Origin: G963662905 sp963676415
GTDB lineage: Bacteria > Bacteroidota > Bacteroidia > Bacteroidales > WRLA01
Reading direction: 5' to 3'
Assembly (NCBI GenBank): GCA_963676415.1
Contig: OY781097.1
Span: 1,488,001 to 1,552,000, forward strand
DNA length: 64,000 bases
Shown here piece by piece: positions 9,074 to 17,698 of the stretch (its first letter is position 1; the number at the start of each line of letters is the position of its first letter). The translations under genes were made by a program, and so were the position numbers. The notes under the pieces are model-generated. The model had not been told where the DNA came from. It did no database searches and was given only the letters and a program-made list of their open reading frames with translations.

Positions 9074-11848
9074 TTGAAAGAAGGAAATTACACTTGCACT
9101 ATAACAGACATAAACAATTACACTGAAAAAATAGACGTTGAAATCCAGGTTACCAACGGCATTTATGACGTACTGGAAGTAGTGGATATTACTTCTGATA
9201 TGTCTAACCAGGAGATTTCATACCTCAAAGGATTTGATATTCCGGATGGAAATATCGTTACCTTCACAAACTGTACTTTGAAATTTTCTCAGTTAGCCAG
9301 AATAAAGGTTGAACGAAATGCATGGTTAAAACTGATCAATTGTACACTCACCCATGAAGATGCTTGTGGAAATTACCTTTGGAAGGGCGTTGAAGTGTGG
9401 GGAGACAAAAACAGCAACCAATACCCAACTATTGGAGTTCCTAGTCAGGGCAAGCTAACACTAGAAGACTGTATCATCAAAAATGCAATTGTTGGTATTG
9501 CTGTGTGGGCCCGTGAAGACCAACTATACAGTAAATCAGGTGGAATTATTGACGCAGAAAACACTCAGTTTATAAACAATGTGCGGGCTGTTCATTTTGC
9601 CGAATATCACAATATGCTAACAGGAAATGAGAAAAACAATTTTAGCTGTTTTAAAGGATGTGGCTTCTTTGTGAATAACCAAAACTACTTCTATACAAAC
9701 AATACAGACGATGACCAAAAGGCAGAAAAGTACAAATTCTATAAGCATATTGACCTGGACCGCGTAAAAGGCATCCCTTTTAAAGCCTGTAGTTTTGCGA
9801 ACAATGCCACAATTGATGTTTCAAATTATAATCTCGGTATTGCCTCTTATGGCGCTGGCTTTAAGATTGAACCTTTGTGTACCAGTATATCAACGCCATG
9901 TTCAAACTATGACAGGTCTTATTTCTATGGTTTTTATAAAGCAATTGGCACATATGTTAATTATTCCCAACAATCTACATTTAGCGTTAATATGGCCGAT
10001 TTCCAAAACAATATGTATGGCGTTTATGCCGATGGGGTATGCAATGGAACCATTATTAACTCTACCTTTGAAATTGGAGAAAATACTGTGGATGGAGGGG
10101 CCTGCCCAAGTGGCGGATTTGGTCATGGTATTTATATGAGGGAAAACTCATTGTTCACTATTGAAAACAACACTTTTGACCGCTATGCTACGGCACCTGT
10201 GGGAGGGAACTATAAAGGCATTGTGCTGGATGAGGTTGATGCTATTTCTGAAATTATCTACAAAAACGAATTTACAGGAATGGAATATGCCAATTTTACT
10301 CATGGTAACTGTCGTGATATTGATGACAACGATTGGCATGGCCCAAGATATATGTGCAATCACAATTCAGGTAACAAAAATGATTTTTACTTTAAAAATG
10401 CAAATACGCTACCTAACGGTGGAGGAGATGCAGCAGTCAATACCTTTCAGGGGAACAGTGTTACAGCGAGCAGGAATACATTTTCCGATTCCCAAAACCC
10501 TGGTTTTGAGTGGCATATTTATAATGGGGGCACTCAAGATATAAACTATTACTATAGTAATGCTTCTTCTGAAATCCCAACAGAATTATGGTGGGATCCA
10601 AGTTCCTCTAATGATTTAATTGTTCTTGATGATGTTACCGGCACTCCTTATGGCTGCCCCGATAATGTTGGTGGCGGAAGCAGTGGTAGCGGGATACTGC
10701 TCTCTGATGCGGGAAAGCAGCAGGAAGAAAGCAATTTTGCCAATGCACTCAGCAATTACCAATCAGTCGAAGGCATTTATGAAAATTATAAAGATGGGGG
10801 AAGCACCCCTCAGGAACTTATGGATGTGGAAGCCGCGCAGCCCAATGATATGTGGGCTTTAAGGGCACAGCTTTTGGGCCATTCGCCCCATCTGTCGCAG
10901 GAAGTGCTGATGAAAACATCCGACCGTACCGATGTATTCCCCGAATCCGTACTTTTCGATATATTGGCAGCCAATCCTGACGAACTGAAGAAAAAAGAGC
11001 TAATGGATTATCTGGAAGAAAAAGAAGAGCCAATGCCGGATTATATGATCGATTTGCTCCGTGATATTGCCAAAGACACCACCTATAAAACCACATTGCT
11101 GCGCCATATGAGGAACCACACCTATGATTATAAAGAGTCCGCGCATAACATCATCCGCAGCCTTTTATATGCCGACACCCTGGACTTTCAGGAGCTGCGC
11201 AACTGGTACGACAACAGGGGCGACCTGGTTTCCGACCGTCAGATTGTCCAGTCTTATCTGCACGAAGGCGATTACAGCTCTGCCATCAGCTTACTGGATA
11301 TGCTGCCCACTCTTTACGAGCTGGAAGGTGAAGGCCTGATCGAGCACAACAACTACAAACAAATGATAGAAATGCGCCATCAGTGGGAGCTGGCAGGGAT
11401 TGAAGACACCCAATTGGACAGCCTAAGGATCGATACCCTGGCCAATATTGCCGATACGGCACGTGGAATGGCCGGAGCCATGGCGCGTGGTTTATTGGAA
11501 TACGCCTATGGCTATCATTTTGTAAACTGCACCGAATGCGGAAACCAGAACAAAAACAGCGAAACAGGTGGTTGGAAACTACCTGAAAGTAAACCTGCAA
11601 AAGCCCAGCTTGAAGTAAGCCCCAACCCAGCCAATACATGGGTCCGGTTTAAGTATGATCTCCCTGAAAACAGTATGGCTATTATCCGCATTTCCAATGC
11701 AAATGGCCAAACCATTGCAGAACTGAACCTGCAATCCAGCATGAAGGAATATGTTTGGGATGTACGAAACATTCCATCCGGAACTTATTACTACCATATG
11801 GATGCCAATAATCAAATTGCTTCGGGCACTTTTATTATTAATCATTAA
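9074..11848 (+). CDS. Secreted T9SS protein, C-terminal part: beta-helix and sorting domain
   Basis: About 924 residues, in the same frame as the 7625-9007 gene and separated from it only by TAA 9005-9007. The TTG at 9074 is merely the first possible start after the break. Contents: the end of a SprB/PKD-like module; a long right-handed beta-helix region (about 50-480; many NxTF and I-x-N-x-F rungs); a helical spacer (about 540-830) rich in E, L and D; and a C-terminal T9SS type A sorting domain (SPNPANTWVRF ... GTYYYHM). Without readthrough or repair it lacks a signal peptide and should not be secreted. The DNA shows no other decay, so the nonsense change is recent or an assembly error. Confidence 0.75.
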   Translation: MKEGNYTCTITDINNYTEKIDVEIQVTNGIYDVLEVVDITSDMSNQEISYLKGFDIPDGNIVTFTNCTLKFSQLARIKVERNAWLKLINCTLTHEDACGNYLWKGVEVWGDKNSNQYPTIGVPSQGKLTLEDCIIKNAIVGIAVWAREDQLYSKSGGIIDAENTQFINNVRAVHFAEYHNMLTGNEKNNFSCFKGCGFFVNNQNYFYTNNTDDDQKAEKYKFYKHIDLDRVKGIPFKACSFANNATIDVSNYNLGIASYGAGFKIEPLCTSISTPCSNYDRSYFYGFYKAIGTYVNYSQQSTFSVNMADFQNNMYGVYADGVCNGTIINSTFEIGENTVDGGACPSGGFGHGIYMRENSLFTIENNTFDRYATAPVGGNYKGIVLDEVDAISEIIYKNEFTGMEYANFTHGNCRDIDDNDWHGPRYMCNHNSGNKNDFYFKNANTLPNGGGDAAVNTFQGNSVTASRNTFSDSQNPGFEWHIYNGGTQDINYYYSNASSEIPTELWWDPSSSNDLIVLDDVTGTPYGCPDNVGGGSSGSGILLSDAGKQQEESNFANALSNYQSVEGIYENYKDGGSTPQELMDVEAAQPNDMWALRAQLLGHSPHLSQEVLMKTSDRTDVFPESVLFDILAANPDELKKKELMDYLEEKEEPMPDYMIDLLRDIAKDTTYKTTLLRHMRNHTYDYKESAHNIIRSLLYADTLDFQELRNWYDNRGDLVSDRQIVQSYLHEGDYSSAISLLDMLPTLYELEGEGLIEHNNYKQMIEMRHQWELAGIEDTQLDSLRIDTLANIADTARGMAGAMARGLLEYAYGYHFVNCTECGNQNKNSETGGWKLPESKPAKAQLEVSPNPANTWVRFKYDLPENSMAIIRISNANGQTIAELNLQSSMKEYVWDVRNIPSGTYYYHMDANNQIASGTFIINH

Positions 11849-11864
11849 TTTTGAAAAACTCTAA

Positions 11865-11887
11865 GCACAGGGCAATATGCCCTGTGC
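11865..11887 (+). terminator. Hairpin terminator after the T9SS gene
   Basis: GCACAGGGCA / TGCCCTGTGC around a 3-base loop, followed by TTT, starting 17 bases after the stop at 11848. It lies inside an artificial N-terminal extension of the next gene and thereby argues for the later start at 11905. Confidence 0.7.
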
Positions 11888-11904
11888 TTTATAAACTAAT
11901 TTAC

Positions 11905-13500
11905 ATGAAAAAATACCTACATTATATTTTTGGATCCGTTTTCCTTTTTTTATCTGCTAAATTATATACCCAACCCGCTATTGTAGAAACCAATTTTAAC
12001 TGGCAAAACTGCTTTGAAATAAATTATTTCCATGGCGGCCTTGTCTCGGCAAACAATGGCTTTTATTTGATTTCACGCACTGATGGCTTTGACTCTTTGA
12101 CCAACAATTACCATGGCGGATCAGACATATTATTGGTACATACAGATTCACTTGGAAATATTTTATGGAAAAAATGCTATGGCGGGTCTGAAATGGATTA
12201 TGGCCGGACGCTTATTTCTTCCATGGATGGACATATTTTTTTGATAGGCCGTACTTCATCCGATGATGGGGATGTTCAAAGCCGCCAATGGGACGGGAGC
12301 CTGGCCTGGGTTGTAAAAATTGATCACCAAGGGAACATCATCTGGGAAAAAACTTTTGGCGTAGAAAAAGGGACTGGCTTTGTTATACGAAGCTTTCTGG
12401 CTTTACCGGATGGGGGGATTGCGGTTTCTTCGGTAATCCAAGGTAAAAGCGGGGATGTCAGCCAGTATTTTGGAGGTATTGATGTTTGGACTGTAAGGCT
12501 GGGCGCCCAAGGGGAGATGTTCTGGGAAAAAACTTACGGAAGCAAAGGGCAATGGGACAATTTGCTCAGTATGCTTTATACTGACGAGGGTACCATCATG
12601 TGTGCCGGCTGTGCCAGTTTAGGCGAAGGAATGGTAGATTGCACGTTGCCTGCCTCACAGGTAGGCAATGCATGGTTGTATGAAATAGACATGCTGGGCA
12701 ACATCCTATGGCAGCATTGTTACGGGGGGGGGAGTCATGATTTGCCAAACGATATTATCCAATCCAATAATGGTTTTACCGTTGCTGCAAACAGCGAGTC
12801 CTGGGGTGGGGATATTATTAACCAACATGGTGGCATAGATATTTGGCTTTTTGAAACAGATTATAATGGCAATATACTTTGGAGCAACTGCCTCGGTGGA
12901 TCTTATACTGATTATCCCCGTAATATTTTCCCACTATCCGATGGTGGGTATATGGTGGTTGGATACAGCTCTTCTGTAGATGGGGACTTAGCCCCAACAC
13001 AAACAAACTATAATAAAAAACTTTGGTTTATAAAAACCAACAGCCAAGGCATTGGTCAATGGCAACGGGTCATTTCATCACGAAAGGATCTGGAAAATCG
13101 GTATTCACCTTTTGTCATACAAAAAAACGACAACACCTATGTAGTGGCCCAGGAAATAGAGGCCGGCGGGCCGGATATAATTTGCAACGGAAACCCCTCA
13201 GATGACAATCCATATGTATGGCTGTTTGAAGTAGAATTTACAGATCAATTTGTATCTGTAAACGAACTGCACGGCCAGGGCCTTAATGTTAGTCCCAACC
13301 CTGCCAACAACCTAATGATGTTTGAGCTGCCTGCTATTGGTGAGCTGTGCATTTATTCGGTTTCGGGGCATTTGCTGCACAAAGCACAATGCCTGGCCGG
13401 GGATTATCATTACAATTGCGGCCATTTAAGCCCGGGGGTGTATTTCTACACTTTTATGACGGATGAGGCTTTGCTGCACGGGAAGGTGGTGGTGGAATAA
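11905..13500 (+). CDS. Secreted beta-propeller protein with T9SS sorting domain
   Basis: 531 residues from the ATG at 11905. Signal peptide MKKYLHYIFGSVFLFLSAKL; then about six repeats of the type 'DILLVHTDSLGNILWKKCYG', each with a G-N-I-x-W strand and a GG-x-x-x-D turn, which suggests a beta-propeller; then a C-terminal T9SS domain (SPNPANNLMMFELP ... GVYFYTF ... GKVVVE). The protein should cross the inner membrane by Sec and the outer membrane by T9SS and be anchored or released. An earlier in-frame ATG at 11851 would place the upstream gene's terminator hairpin inside the coding region, so it is rejected. The ligand is unknown. Confidence 0.85.
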   Translation: MKKYLHYIFGSVFLFLSAKLYTQPAIVETNFNWQNCFEINYFHGGLVSANNGFYLISRTDGFDSLTNNYHGGSDILLVHTDSLGNILWKKCYGGSEMDYGRTLISSMDGHIFLIGRTSSDDGDVQSRQWDGSLAWVVKIDHQGNIIWEKTFGVEKGTGFVIRSFLALPDGGIAVSSVIQGKSGDVSQYFGGIDVWTVRLGAQGEMFWEKTYGSKGQWDNLLSMLYTDEGTIMCAGCASLGEGMVDCTLPASQVGNAWLYEIDMLGNILWQHCYGGGSHDLPNDIIQSNNGFTVAANSESWGGDIINQHGGIDIWLFETDYNGNILWSNCLGGSYTDYPRNIFPLSDGGYMVVGYSSSVDGDLAPTQTNYNKKLWFIKTNSQGIGQWQRVISSRKDLENRYSPFVIQKNDNTYVVAQEIEAGGPDIICNGNPSDDNPYVWLFEVEFTDQFVSVNELHGQGLNVSPNPANNLMMFELPAIGELCIYSVSGHLLHKAQCLAGDYHYNCGHLSPGVYFYTFMTDEALLHGKVVVE

Positions 13501-13503
13501 TTT

Positions 13504-13618
13504 CTGTCCATAATGCCCGATCTCAGCGTTATTTCTTTTGCTGGAAACAAGGAGTTTACTGGCGTAAATGACTGTTTTCAGCAAAAGAAATGCCTCGACC
13601 TCGAACATTCTGAACCAG
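13504..13618. repeat. Stem-loop repeat R1, copy 1
   Basis: The conserved left flank CTGTCCATAATGCCCGATCT is followed by a 19-bp stem (13531-13549 with 13573-13591, one mismatch) and a conserved right flank GCCTCGACCTCGA. A second copy is at 19611-19723 with the same flanks, a wholly different but equally well paired stem, and the loop in the opposite orientation. The rest of the gap (13619-13862) is non-coding, with short GC-rich patches but no gene that I can see. Confidence 0.6.
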
Positions 13619-13865
13619 AAATTTTAATTACAGATATGAAATTATTAATGTTGCCTCTCGGCTCCGCTCGGCTGCCTTAAATTGATGATTTCTATTCAGT
13701 GAAAGCTGCTCAGCCTCCTTATTCATAAATTGAATTTAACCCAATGGGGTCTTTCCTTGCTTCGTTCGGCAAGACGACGCCCAATTTTACAAATTTCATG
13801 AATAATGAAAAACTGAGCGTCGATCTGAGCGCCGAGGAAACTAAAGGGGACAAACGAACATAAAA

Positions 13866-14336
13866 TTAAACTCCCTTCACCAGAAAATAATTCTTTTTAC
13901 CACGCTGGGCGAGAATCCATGTTCCGTTCAGAAGGTCAGTTTCAGAAATTATAAAATCTTCTTTCACTTTGGCTTTATTGATCGAAATGGAGTTTTCTTT
14001 CAAAGCGCGGCGGGCTTCACCTTTCGATTTCAGGATGCCGCTTTCATCGCTGAGGAAATCAATAATATTTATACCGGCTTCGAGTTTATCAACGGCAATT
14101 TCAAACTGGGGAACACCTTCAAAAACAGAAAGGAACGTACGTTCATCCAGTTTTTGCAGGCTTTCGGTAGTTCCTTTTCCGAAAAGGATTTGCGAGGCCT
14201 CCACGGCTGCATCATATTCTTCCTGAGAATGCACCATAACCGTAACTTTTTCTGCCAGAACCTTTTGCAATTGGCGCATATGTGGCGCTTCATTGTGTTC
14301 AGCAACCAGTTTTTCTATCTCCTCACGACCCATCAA
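13866..14336 (-). CDS. tyrS: Tyrosyl-tRNA synthetase, C-terminal part (frameshifted)
   Basis: 156 residues that continue tyrS after a one-base frameshift. It begins at MGREEIEKLV, directly after the catalytic domain in normal TyrS, and holds the helical anticodon-binding part and the C-terminal S4 RNA-binding domain (about 95-156; GILKSKGEARRALKENSISI ... FLVKGV). The upstream part ends four bases away in another frame. Restoring one base near 14430 joins both into a normal TyrS of about 430 residues. On its own this piece has no catalytic site. Confidence 0.85.
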   Translation of the reverse strand: MMGREEIEKLVAEHNEAPHMRQLQKVLAEKVTVMVHSQEEYDAAVEASQILFGKGTTESLQKLDERTFLSVFEGVPQFEIAVDKLEAGINIIDFLSDESGILKSKGEARRALKENSISINKAKVKEDFIISETDLLNGTWILAQRGKKNYFLVKGV

Positions 14337-15154
14337 AGTGAAAATTTTGATGTATTTTTCAGCATCGCTATCGGAGCAATTGAGCCAAAACTGGTAAAAA
14401 GCATATGGTGAAGTTTTTTCAGGATCGAGCAGACATTGCCGCTTTCTGTTTTGCCAAATTTGCCGCCATCAGCTTTGGTAATAAGCGGACAGGTCAGCGC
14501 AAAAGCTTCGCCACCTGTAATGCGACGGATCAATTCAGTACCTGTTGTAATATTTCCCCACTGATCCGAACCGCCCATTTGCAGTTTACAGTCCATTTCT
14601 TTATTCAGGTAAAGGAAATCATATCCCTGAACCAATTGGTAACTGAATTCGGTAAACGACATACCTTCGCGGGCATCACCACTGATCCGTTTTTTCACCG
14701 AATCTTTGGCCATCATATAGTTCACGGTAAGGTGTTTGCCTACATCGCGGATAAATTCCAGAAAGCTGAATTCCTTCATCCAGTCGTAATTATTAACGAG
14801 CTGGGCTTTATTGGGCGCATCACTATCAAAATCAAGGAATTTCGCCAACTGAGCGCGCAGGCATTCCTGATTATGGCGCAAAGAATCTTCGGTAAGCAGG
14901 TTACGTTCAGCCGATTTTCCGGATGGGTCACCAATCATTCCCGTTGCACCGCCAATCAAAGCCAGTGGCCGGTGACCTGCTGCCTGTAAATGCTTCAGCA
15001 TCATAATTCCTACCATATGACCAATATGCAGTGAGTCAGCTGTGGGGTCAATGCCCACATAAGCTGTAACCATTTCCTTTTCAAATAATTCTTCTGTTCC
15101 CGGCATGATGTCGTGCAACATGCCCCTCCACCTTAGTTCTTCTATAAATGACAT
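14333..15154 (-). CDS. tyrS: Tyrosyl-tRNA synthetase, catalytic part (frameshifted)
   Basis: Class I synthetase for tRNA-Tyr. From the start at 15154 (MSFIEELRWRG) it shows AYVGIDPTADSLHIGH (HIGH motif), GGATGMIGDPSGK, the tyrosine pocket QLVQGYDF, GGSDQWGNI, and the KMSKS-type loop KFGKTESG. After ESGNV the reading shifts: the DNA encodes LDPEKTSPYAFYQFWLN-like sequence in the next frame, so the conserved Trp codon TGG after GNV has lost a G at about 14430-14431. No second tyrS is seen here, and an essential gene is unlikely to be dead, so a sequencing error is a fair explanation. A longer upstream start at 15370 crosses the promoter and is rejected. Confidence 0.88.
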   Translation of the reverse strand: MSFIEELRWRGMLHDIMPGTEELFEKEMVTAYVGIDPTADSLHIGHMVGIMMLKHLQAAGHRPLALIGGATGMIGDPSGKSAERNLLTEDSLRHNQECLRAQLAKFLDFDSDAPNKAQLVNNYDWMKEFSFLEFIRDVGKHLTVNYMMAKDSVKKRISGDAREGMSFTEFSYQLVQGYDFLYLNKEMDCKLQMGGSDQWGNITTGTELIRRITGGEAFALTCPLITKADGGKFGKTESGNVCSILKKLHHMLFTSFGSIAPIAMLKNTSKFSL

Positions 15155-15171
15155 ATTTATCAGTTTTGCTG

Positions 15172-15179
15172 CAAAAGTA
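15172..15179 (-). promoter_or_regulatory. -7 box for tyrS
   Basis: Minus strand TACTTTTG, matching TAnnTTTG, 18 bases before the tyrS start. Confidence 0.55.
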
Positions 15180-15184
15180 CTTAA

Positions 15185-15227
15185 AATCCAATTTTTCCAA
15201 AGTTTTGAACATTGGAAAAATTGGATT
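15185..15227. repeat. Perfect inverted repeat between divergent tyrS and SDR promoters
   Basis: Arms 15185-15200 and 15212-15227 (AATCCAATTTTTCCAA and its exact complement) surround an 11-base loop. It covers the presumed -33 regions of both divergent promoters. The TTTCCAAAGTTTTGAAC core also occurs in the palindromes at 16261-16310 and near 46650, so it may be a dispersed small repeat or an operator. Confidence 0.6.
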
Positions 15228-15241
15228 TCCAGCCAGAAACG

Positions 15242-15249
15242 TATTTTTG
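15242..15249 (+). promoter_or_regulatory. -7 box for the SDR gene
   Basis: TATTTTTG, matching TAnnTTTG, 18 bases before the start codon at 15268. Confidence 0.5.
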
Positions 15250-15267
15250 TAGCAAAGAACACACAAT

Positions 15268-16269
15268 ATGATTTTTGTAAGTGGAGGAACAGGATTTGTC
15301 GGGGCGCATTTGCTTTATGATTTGGCAAAAAAAGACCGCAAAGTACGGGCAATAAAACGAGAAGGTTCATCGCTGGAATTATGTAAAAAAATATTTTCCA
15401 TCTATTCTGAAGAGCCGGAAAAAGAATTTGCTAAAATTGAATGGCTGGATGGCGATATCTTGGATTATTATAGTCTGGAAGAAAGCATGAAAGATTGCAA
15501 ACATGTCTATCACTGCGCCGGAAGGGTTATGTTTGACCCATCCCAAAAACACGAAACCATCCGCATCAATGAAGAAGGAACCCAAAATATGGTTAATGCG
15601 GCCTTGCACAACAAAATCAGTAAATTTTGTTGTGTAAGCAGTGTGGCAGCTTTGGGCAGAACTGAATCAAAAGGGGAAATCACAGAAAAAACGCAATGGG
15701 AAAACGATAAACTCAATTCGGCCTATGCCATTGGCAAACATAAAGCTGAAATGCAGATTTGGCGTGGCGTTGCCGAAGGCTTAAAAGCTGTAATAGTCAA
15801 TCCTTCTATTATCTTGGGTCCTGGCGACTGGAACAAAGGAAGTTCGGAGCTTTTTTCGCTCATCAATAAAGGCTGGGATTATTATACCGAAGGCATTAAT
15901 GGTTATGTGGATGTGCGTGATGTAAGCCGGGCAATGATTGAATTAATGGAAAGTGATATCGAAAACGAACGCTTTATCCTGAATGCAGAAAACCTTTCCT
16001 ACAAAGAACTTTTTGATATGATGGCGGAAAGCCTGGATGTAAAAAAACCACAAAAAAAAGCCGGAAAACGCCTTGGTGGATTGGTTTGGCGCCTGGAAAA
16101 AATCCGTTCTTTCATCACCGGAAAACCTCCCTTGCTTACCCGCGAAACGGCCGCAACAGCTCTAAACATCAGCAGATATGATAATCAAAAAATTATAAAA
16201 AATATTGATTTTCAGTTTATTCCAATCCGAAAAAGTATTGAGGATACCGTAAGGATTTTTAAGAAATAA
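15268..16269 (+). CDS. NAD-dependent epimerase/dehydratase (extended SDR)
   Basis: 333 residues of the extended short-chain dehydrogenase family. The N-terminal NAD(P) site GGTGFVGAHL (residues 6-15) is the GxxGxxG fingerprint. CVSSVAALG carries the catalytic Ser region and SAYAIGKHKAE the YxxxK pair. NPSIILGPGDW and YVDVRDVSRA are typical of the dihydroflavonol-reductase/epimerase-like branch. The substrate cannot be told. It is divergent from tyrS and convergent with the Fe-S protein gene; the last codons Lys-Lys-stop lie inside a long perfect palindrome. Confidence 0.88.
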   Translation: MIFVSGGTGFVGAHLLYDLAKKDRKVRAIKREGSSLELCKKIFSIYSEEPEKEFAKIEWLDGDILDYYSLEESMKDCKHVYHCAGRVMFDPSQKHETIRINEEGTQNMVNAALHNKISKFCCVSSVAALGRTESKGEITEKTQWENDKLNSAYAIGKHKAEMQIWRGVAEGLKAVIVNPSIILGPGDWNKGSSELFSLINKGWDYYTEGINGYVDVRDVSRAMIELMESDIENERFILNAENLSYKELFDMMAESLDVKKPQKKAGKRLGGLVWRLEKIRSFITGKPPLLTRETAATALNISRYDNQKIIKNIDFQFIPIRKSIEDTVRIFKK

Positions 16270-16310
16270 GCTTTTCCAAAGTTTTACAACTTTGGAAAAG
16301 CTTATTTCTT
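16261..16310. terminator. Bidirectional terminator: 23-bp perfect palindrome over two stop codons
   Basis: Arms 16261-16283 and 16288-16310 are exact complements around a 4-base loop. The palindrome includes AAG AAA TAA at the end of both converging genes, so each ends Lys-Lys-stop from the same sequence. Each arm gives a T-rich end after the stem for transcripts from either side. Confidence 0.75.
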
Positions 16311-17687
16311 AGGAGCGTATTTCTCCTTCCACATCTCGTTAAAATTCTTCTTCGCAATAACAGGCAAATCCCTTTTGTTGCCCCACATGGATTTCGCAAA
16401 AGTGCGCATAAAGAAATTCTTCATTCCTGCCGATCCAAAATTCATCATCCAGCGATGCGTAAAAACCTGTTTCATCCCAAAACCGATCATACGCCATTTC
16501 CCGGAAGTAACTTTGCGTTTGGCAGCTTCATTTCTGTTTAGTAAAAGAAGCTCGTGCAATGGAATTTTCACGGGGCACACATCCGTACATTTTCCACAAA
16601 GCGATGAAGCAAAACTGAGGTGGTTATACTCACGGAATCCATTGAGAAAAGGTGTAATTACCGAACCAATTGGCCCCGAATAAGTTGCGCCATAAGCATG
16701 TCCGCCAATATTTTTATAAACAGGGCAGGAATTGAGGCAGGCACCGCAACGGATGCACCAAAGTGCTTTTCGCTGCTCTGCTTGTTTCAGAATGTTGGTG
16801 CGGCCATTATCCAACAAAACCACATACATTTCATCGGGACCGTCGGATTCATCATTTCTGCGCGGGCCATTGATGATGGAATTATAAACCGTAACATGCT
16901 GACCGGTTCCATGAGTCGCCAGCAAAGGCCAGAACAATCCCAGGTCCTTCATGGATGGAATAATCTTTTCAATTCCAGTAATGGCGATATGGATTTTTGG
17001 CCAGGCCATGGAAAGCAATCCGTTTCCTTCATTTTCAGTGAGGGCTACACTTCCTGTGTCGGCAATCAGGAAATTTGCTCCGGTAATGCCGGCACCCGCT
17101 TCAGTAAATTCCTTACGCAAAACTTTACGTACATGATTGGTCAGATATTCCGGACTGGCATCTGCAGGAGTATCTTGCAAACGTGCAAACAGCTCTGCAA
17201 TATCCTCTTTGGATTTATGCATGGCAGGAGTAACAATATGGTAGGGTTTCTCCCCGGCAATCTGAACAATGTACTCGCCCAAATCTGTTTCCAGCGAACG
17301 GATTTTATTTTTTTCCAAAACATGGTTCAGCTCTATCTCTTCAGTAACCATTGACTTGGATTTTACCGCAAGCTTTACTTCATGCTTTTTCAGGATTTTC
17401 ACAATTTCTCGTGTGGCTTCTTTGGCATCAGTAGCCCAAATTACTTTCCCACCCCGCTTGCTGAACTCCGCTTCAAATTCGATAAGATATTTTTCCAGAT
17501 TCAGTATCGATTTCATTTTGAGCATATTGGCACGTTTTCGCGCCAGCTCAAGATTTTGATACTGCATTTTTCCATTGTGTACTGCAGCATCATATCGCCC
17601 GATATTGAATTTAATTTTATCGCGATGTGTGCGGTCGAAAGCAACACGTTTTGAATCTTTCAGGAATTCCCTATAGACGTCCGGCAT
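16302..17687 (-). CDS. lutB: LutB-like lactate utilization iron-sulfur protein
   Basis: 461 residues: an N-terminal LUD domain (about 60-290) and a C-terminal ferredoxin-type domain with two [4Fe-4S] motifs, CIRCGACLNSCP (about 300-311) and CGKCTDVCP (about 352-360). LutB acts with LutA and LutC in L-lactate oxidation to pyruvate in Bacillus; many Bacteroidota keep LutABC. LutA and LutC are not neighbours here; rpiB lies 11 bp upstream on the same strand. The family assignment is firm; the exact substrate is inferred. Confidence 0.9.
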   Translation of the reverse strand: MPDVYREFLKDSKRVAFDRTHRDKIKFNIGRYDAAVHNGKMQYQNLELARKRANMLKMKSILNLEKYLIEFEAEFSKRGGKVIWATDAKEATREIVKILKKHEVKLAVKSKSMVTEEIELNHVLEKNKIRSLETDLGEYIVQIAGEKPYHIVTPAMHKSKEDIAELFARLQDTPADASPEYLTNHVRKVLRKEFTEAGAGITGANFLIADTGSVALTENEGNGLLSMAWPKIHIAITGIEKIIPSMKDLGLFWPLLATHGTGQHVTVYNSIINGPRRNDESDGPDEMYVVLLDNGRTNILKQAEQRKALWCIRCGACLNSCPVYKNIGGHAYGATYSGPIGSVITPFLNGFREYNHLSFASSLCGKCTDVCPVKIPLHELLLLNRNEAAKRKVTSGKWRMIGFGMKQVFTHRWMMNFGSAGMKNFFMRTFAKSMWGNKRDLPVIAKKNFNEMWKEKYAPKK

Positions 17688-17698
17688 ATAAACTGTTT

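Noticed and set aside
11851..11904. Upstream ATG giving an 18-residue extension of the 11905 gene
   Set aside because: The extension is made of the upstream gene's terminator hairpin, and the signal peptide starts at 11905.
12724..12732. Long G run in the propeller gene as a possible frameshift
   Set aside because: The reading frame before and after the run is continuous and keeps the repeat pattern, so no slip is present.
13504..13618. R1 stem-loops as integron attC sites
   Set aside because: Stem variability is attC-like, but the flanks do not show the RYYYAAC / GTTRRRY cores, and the neighbouring genes are housekeeping.
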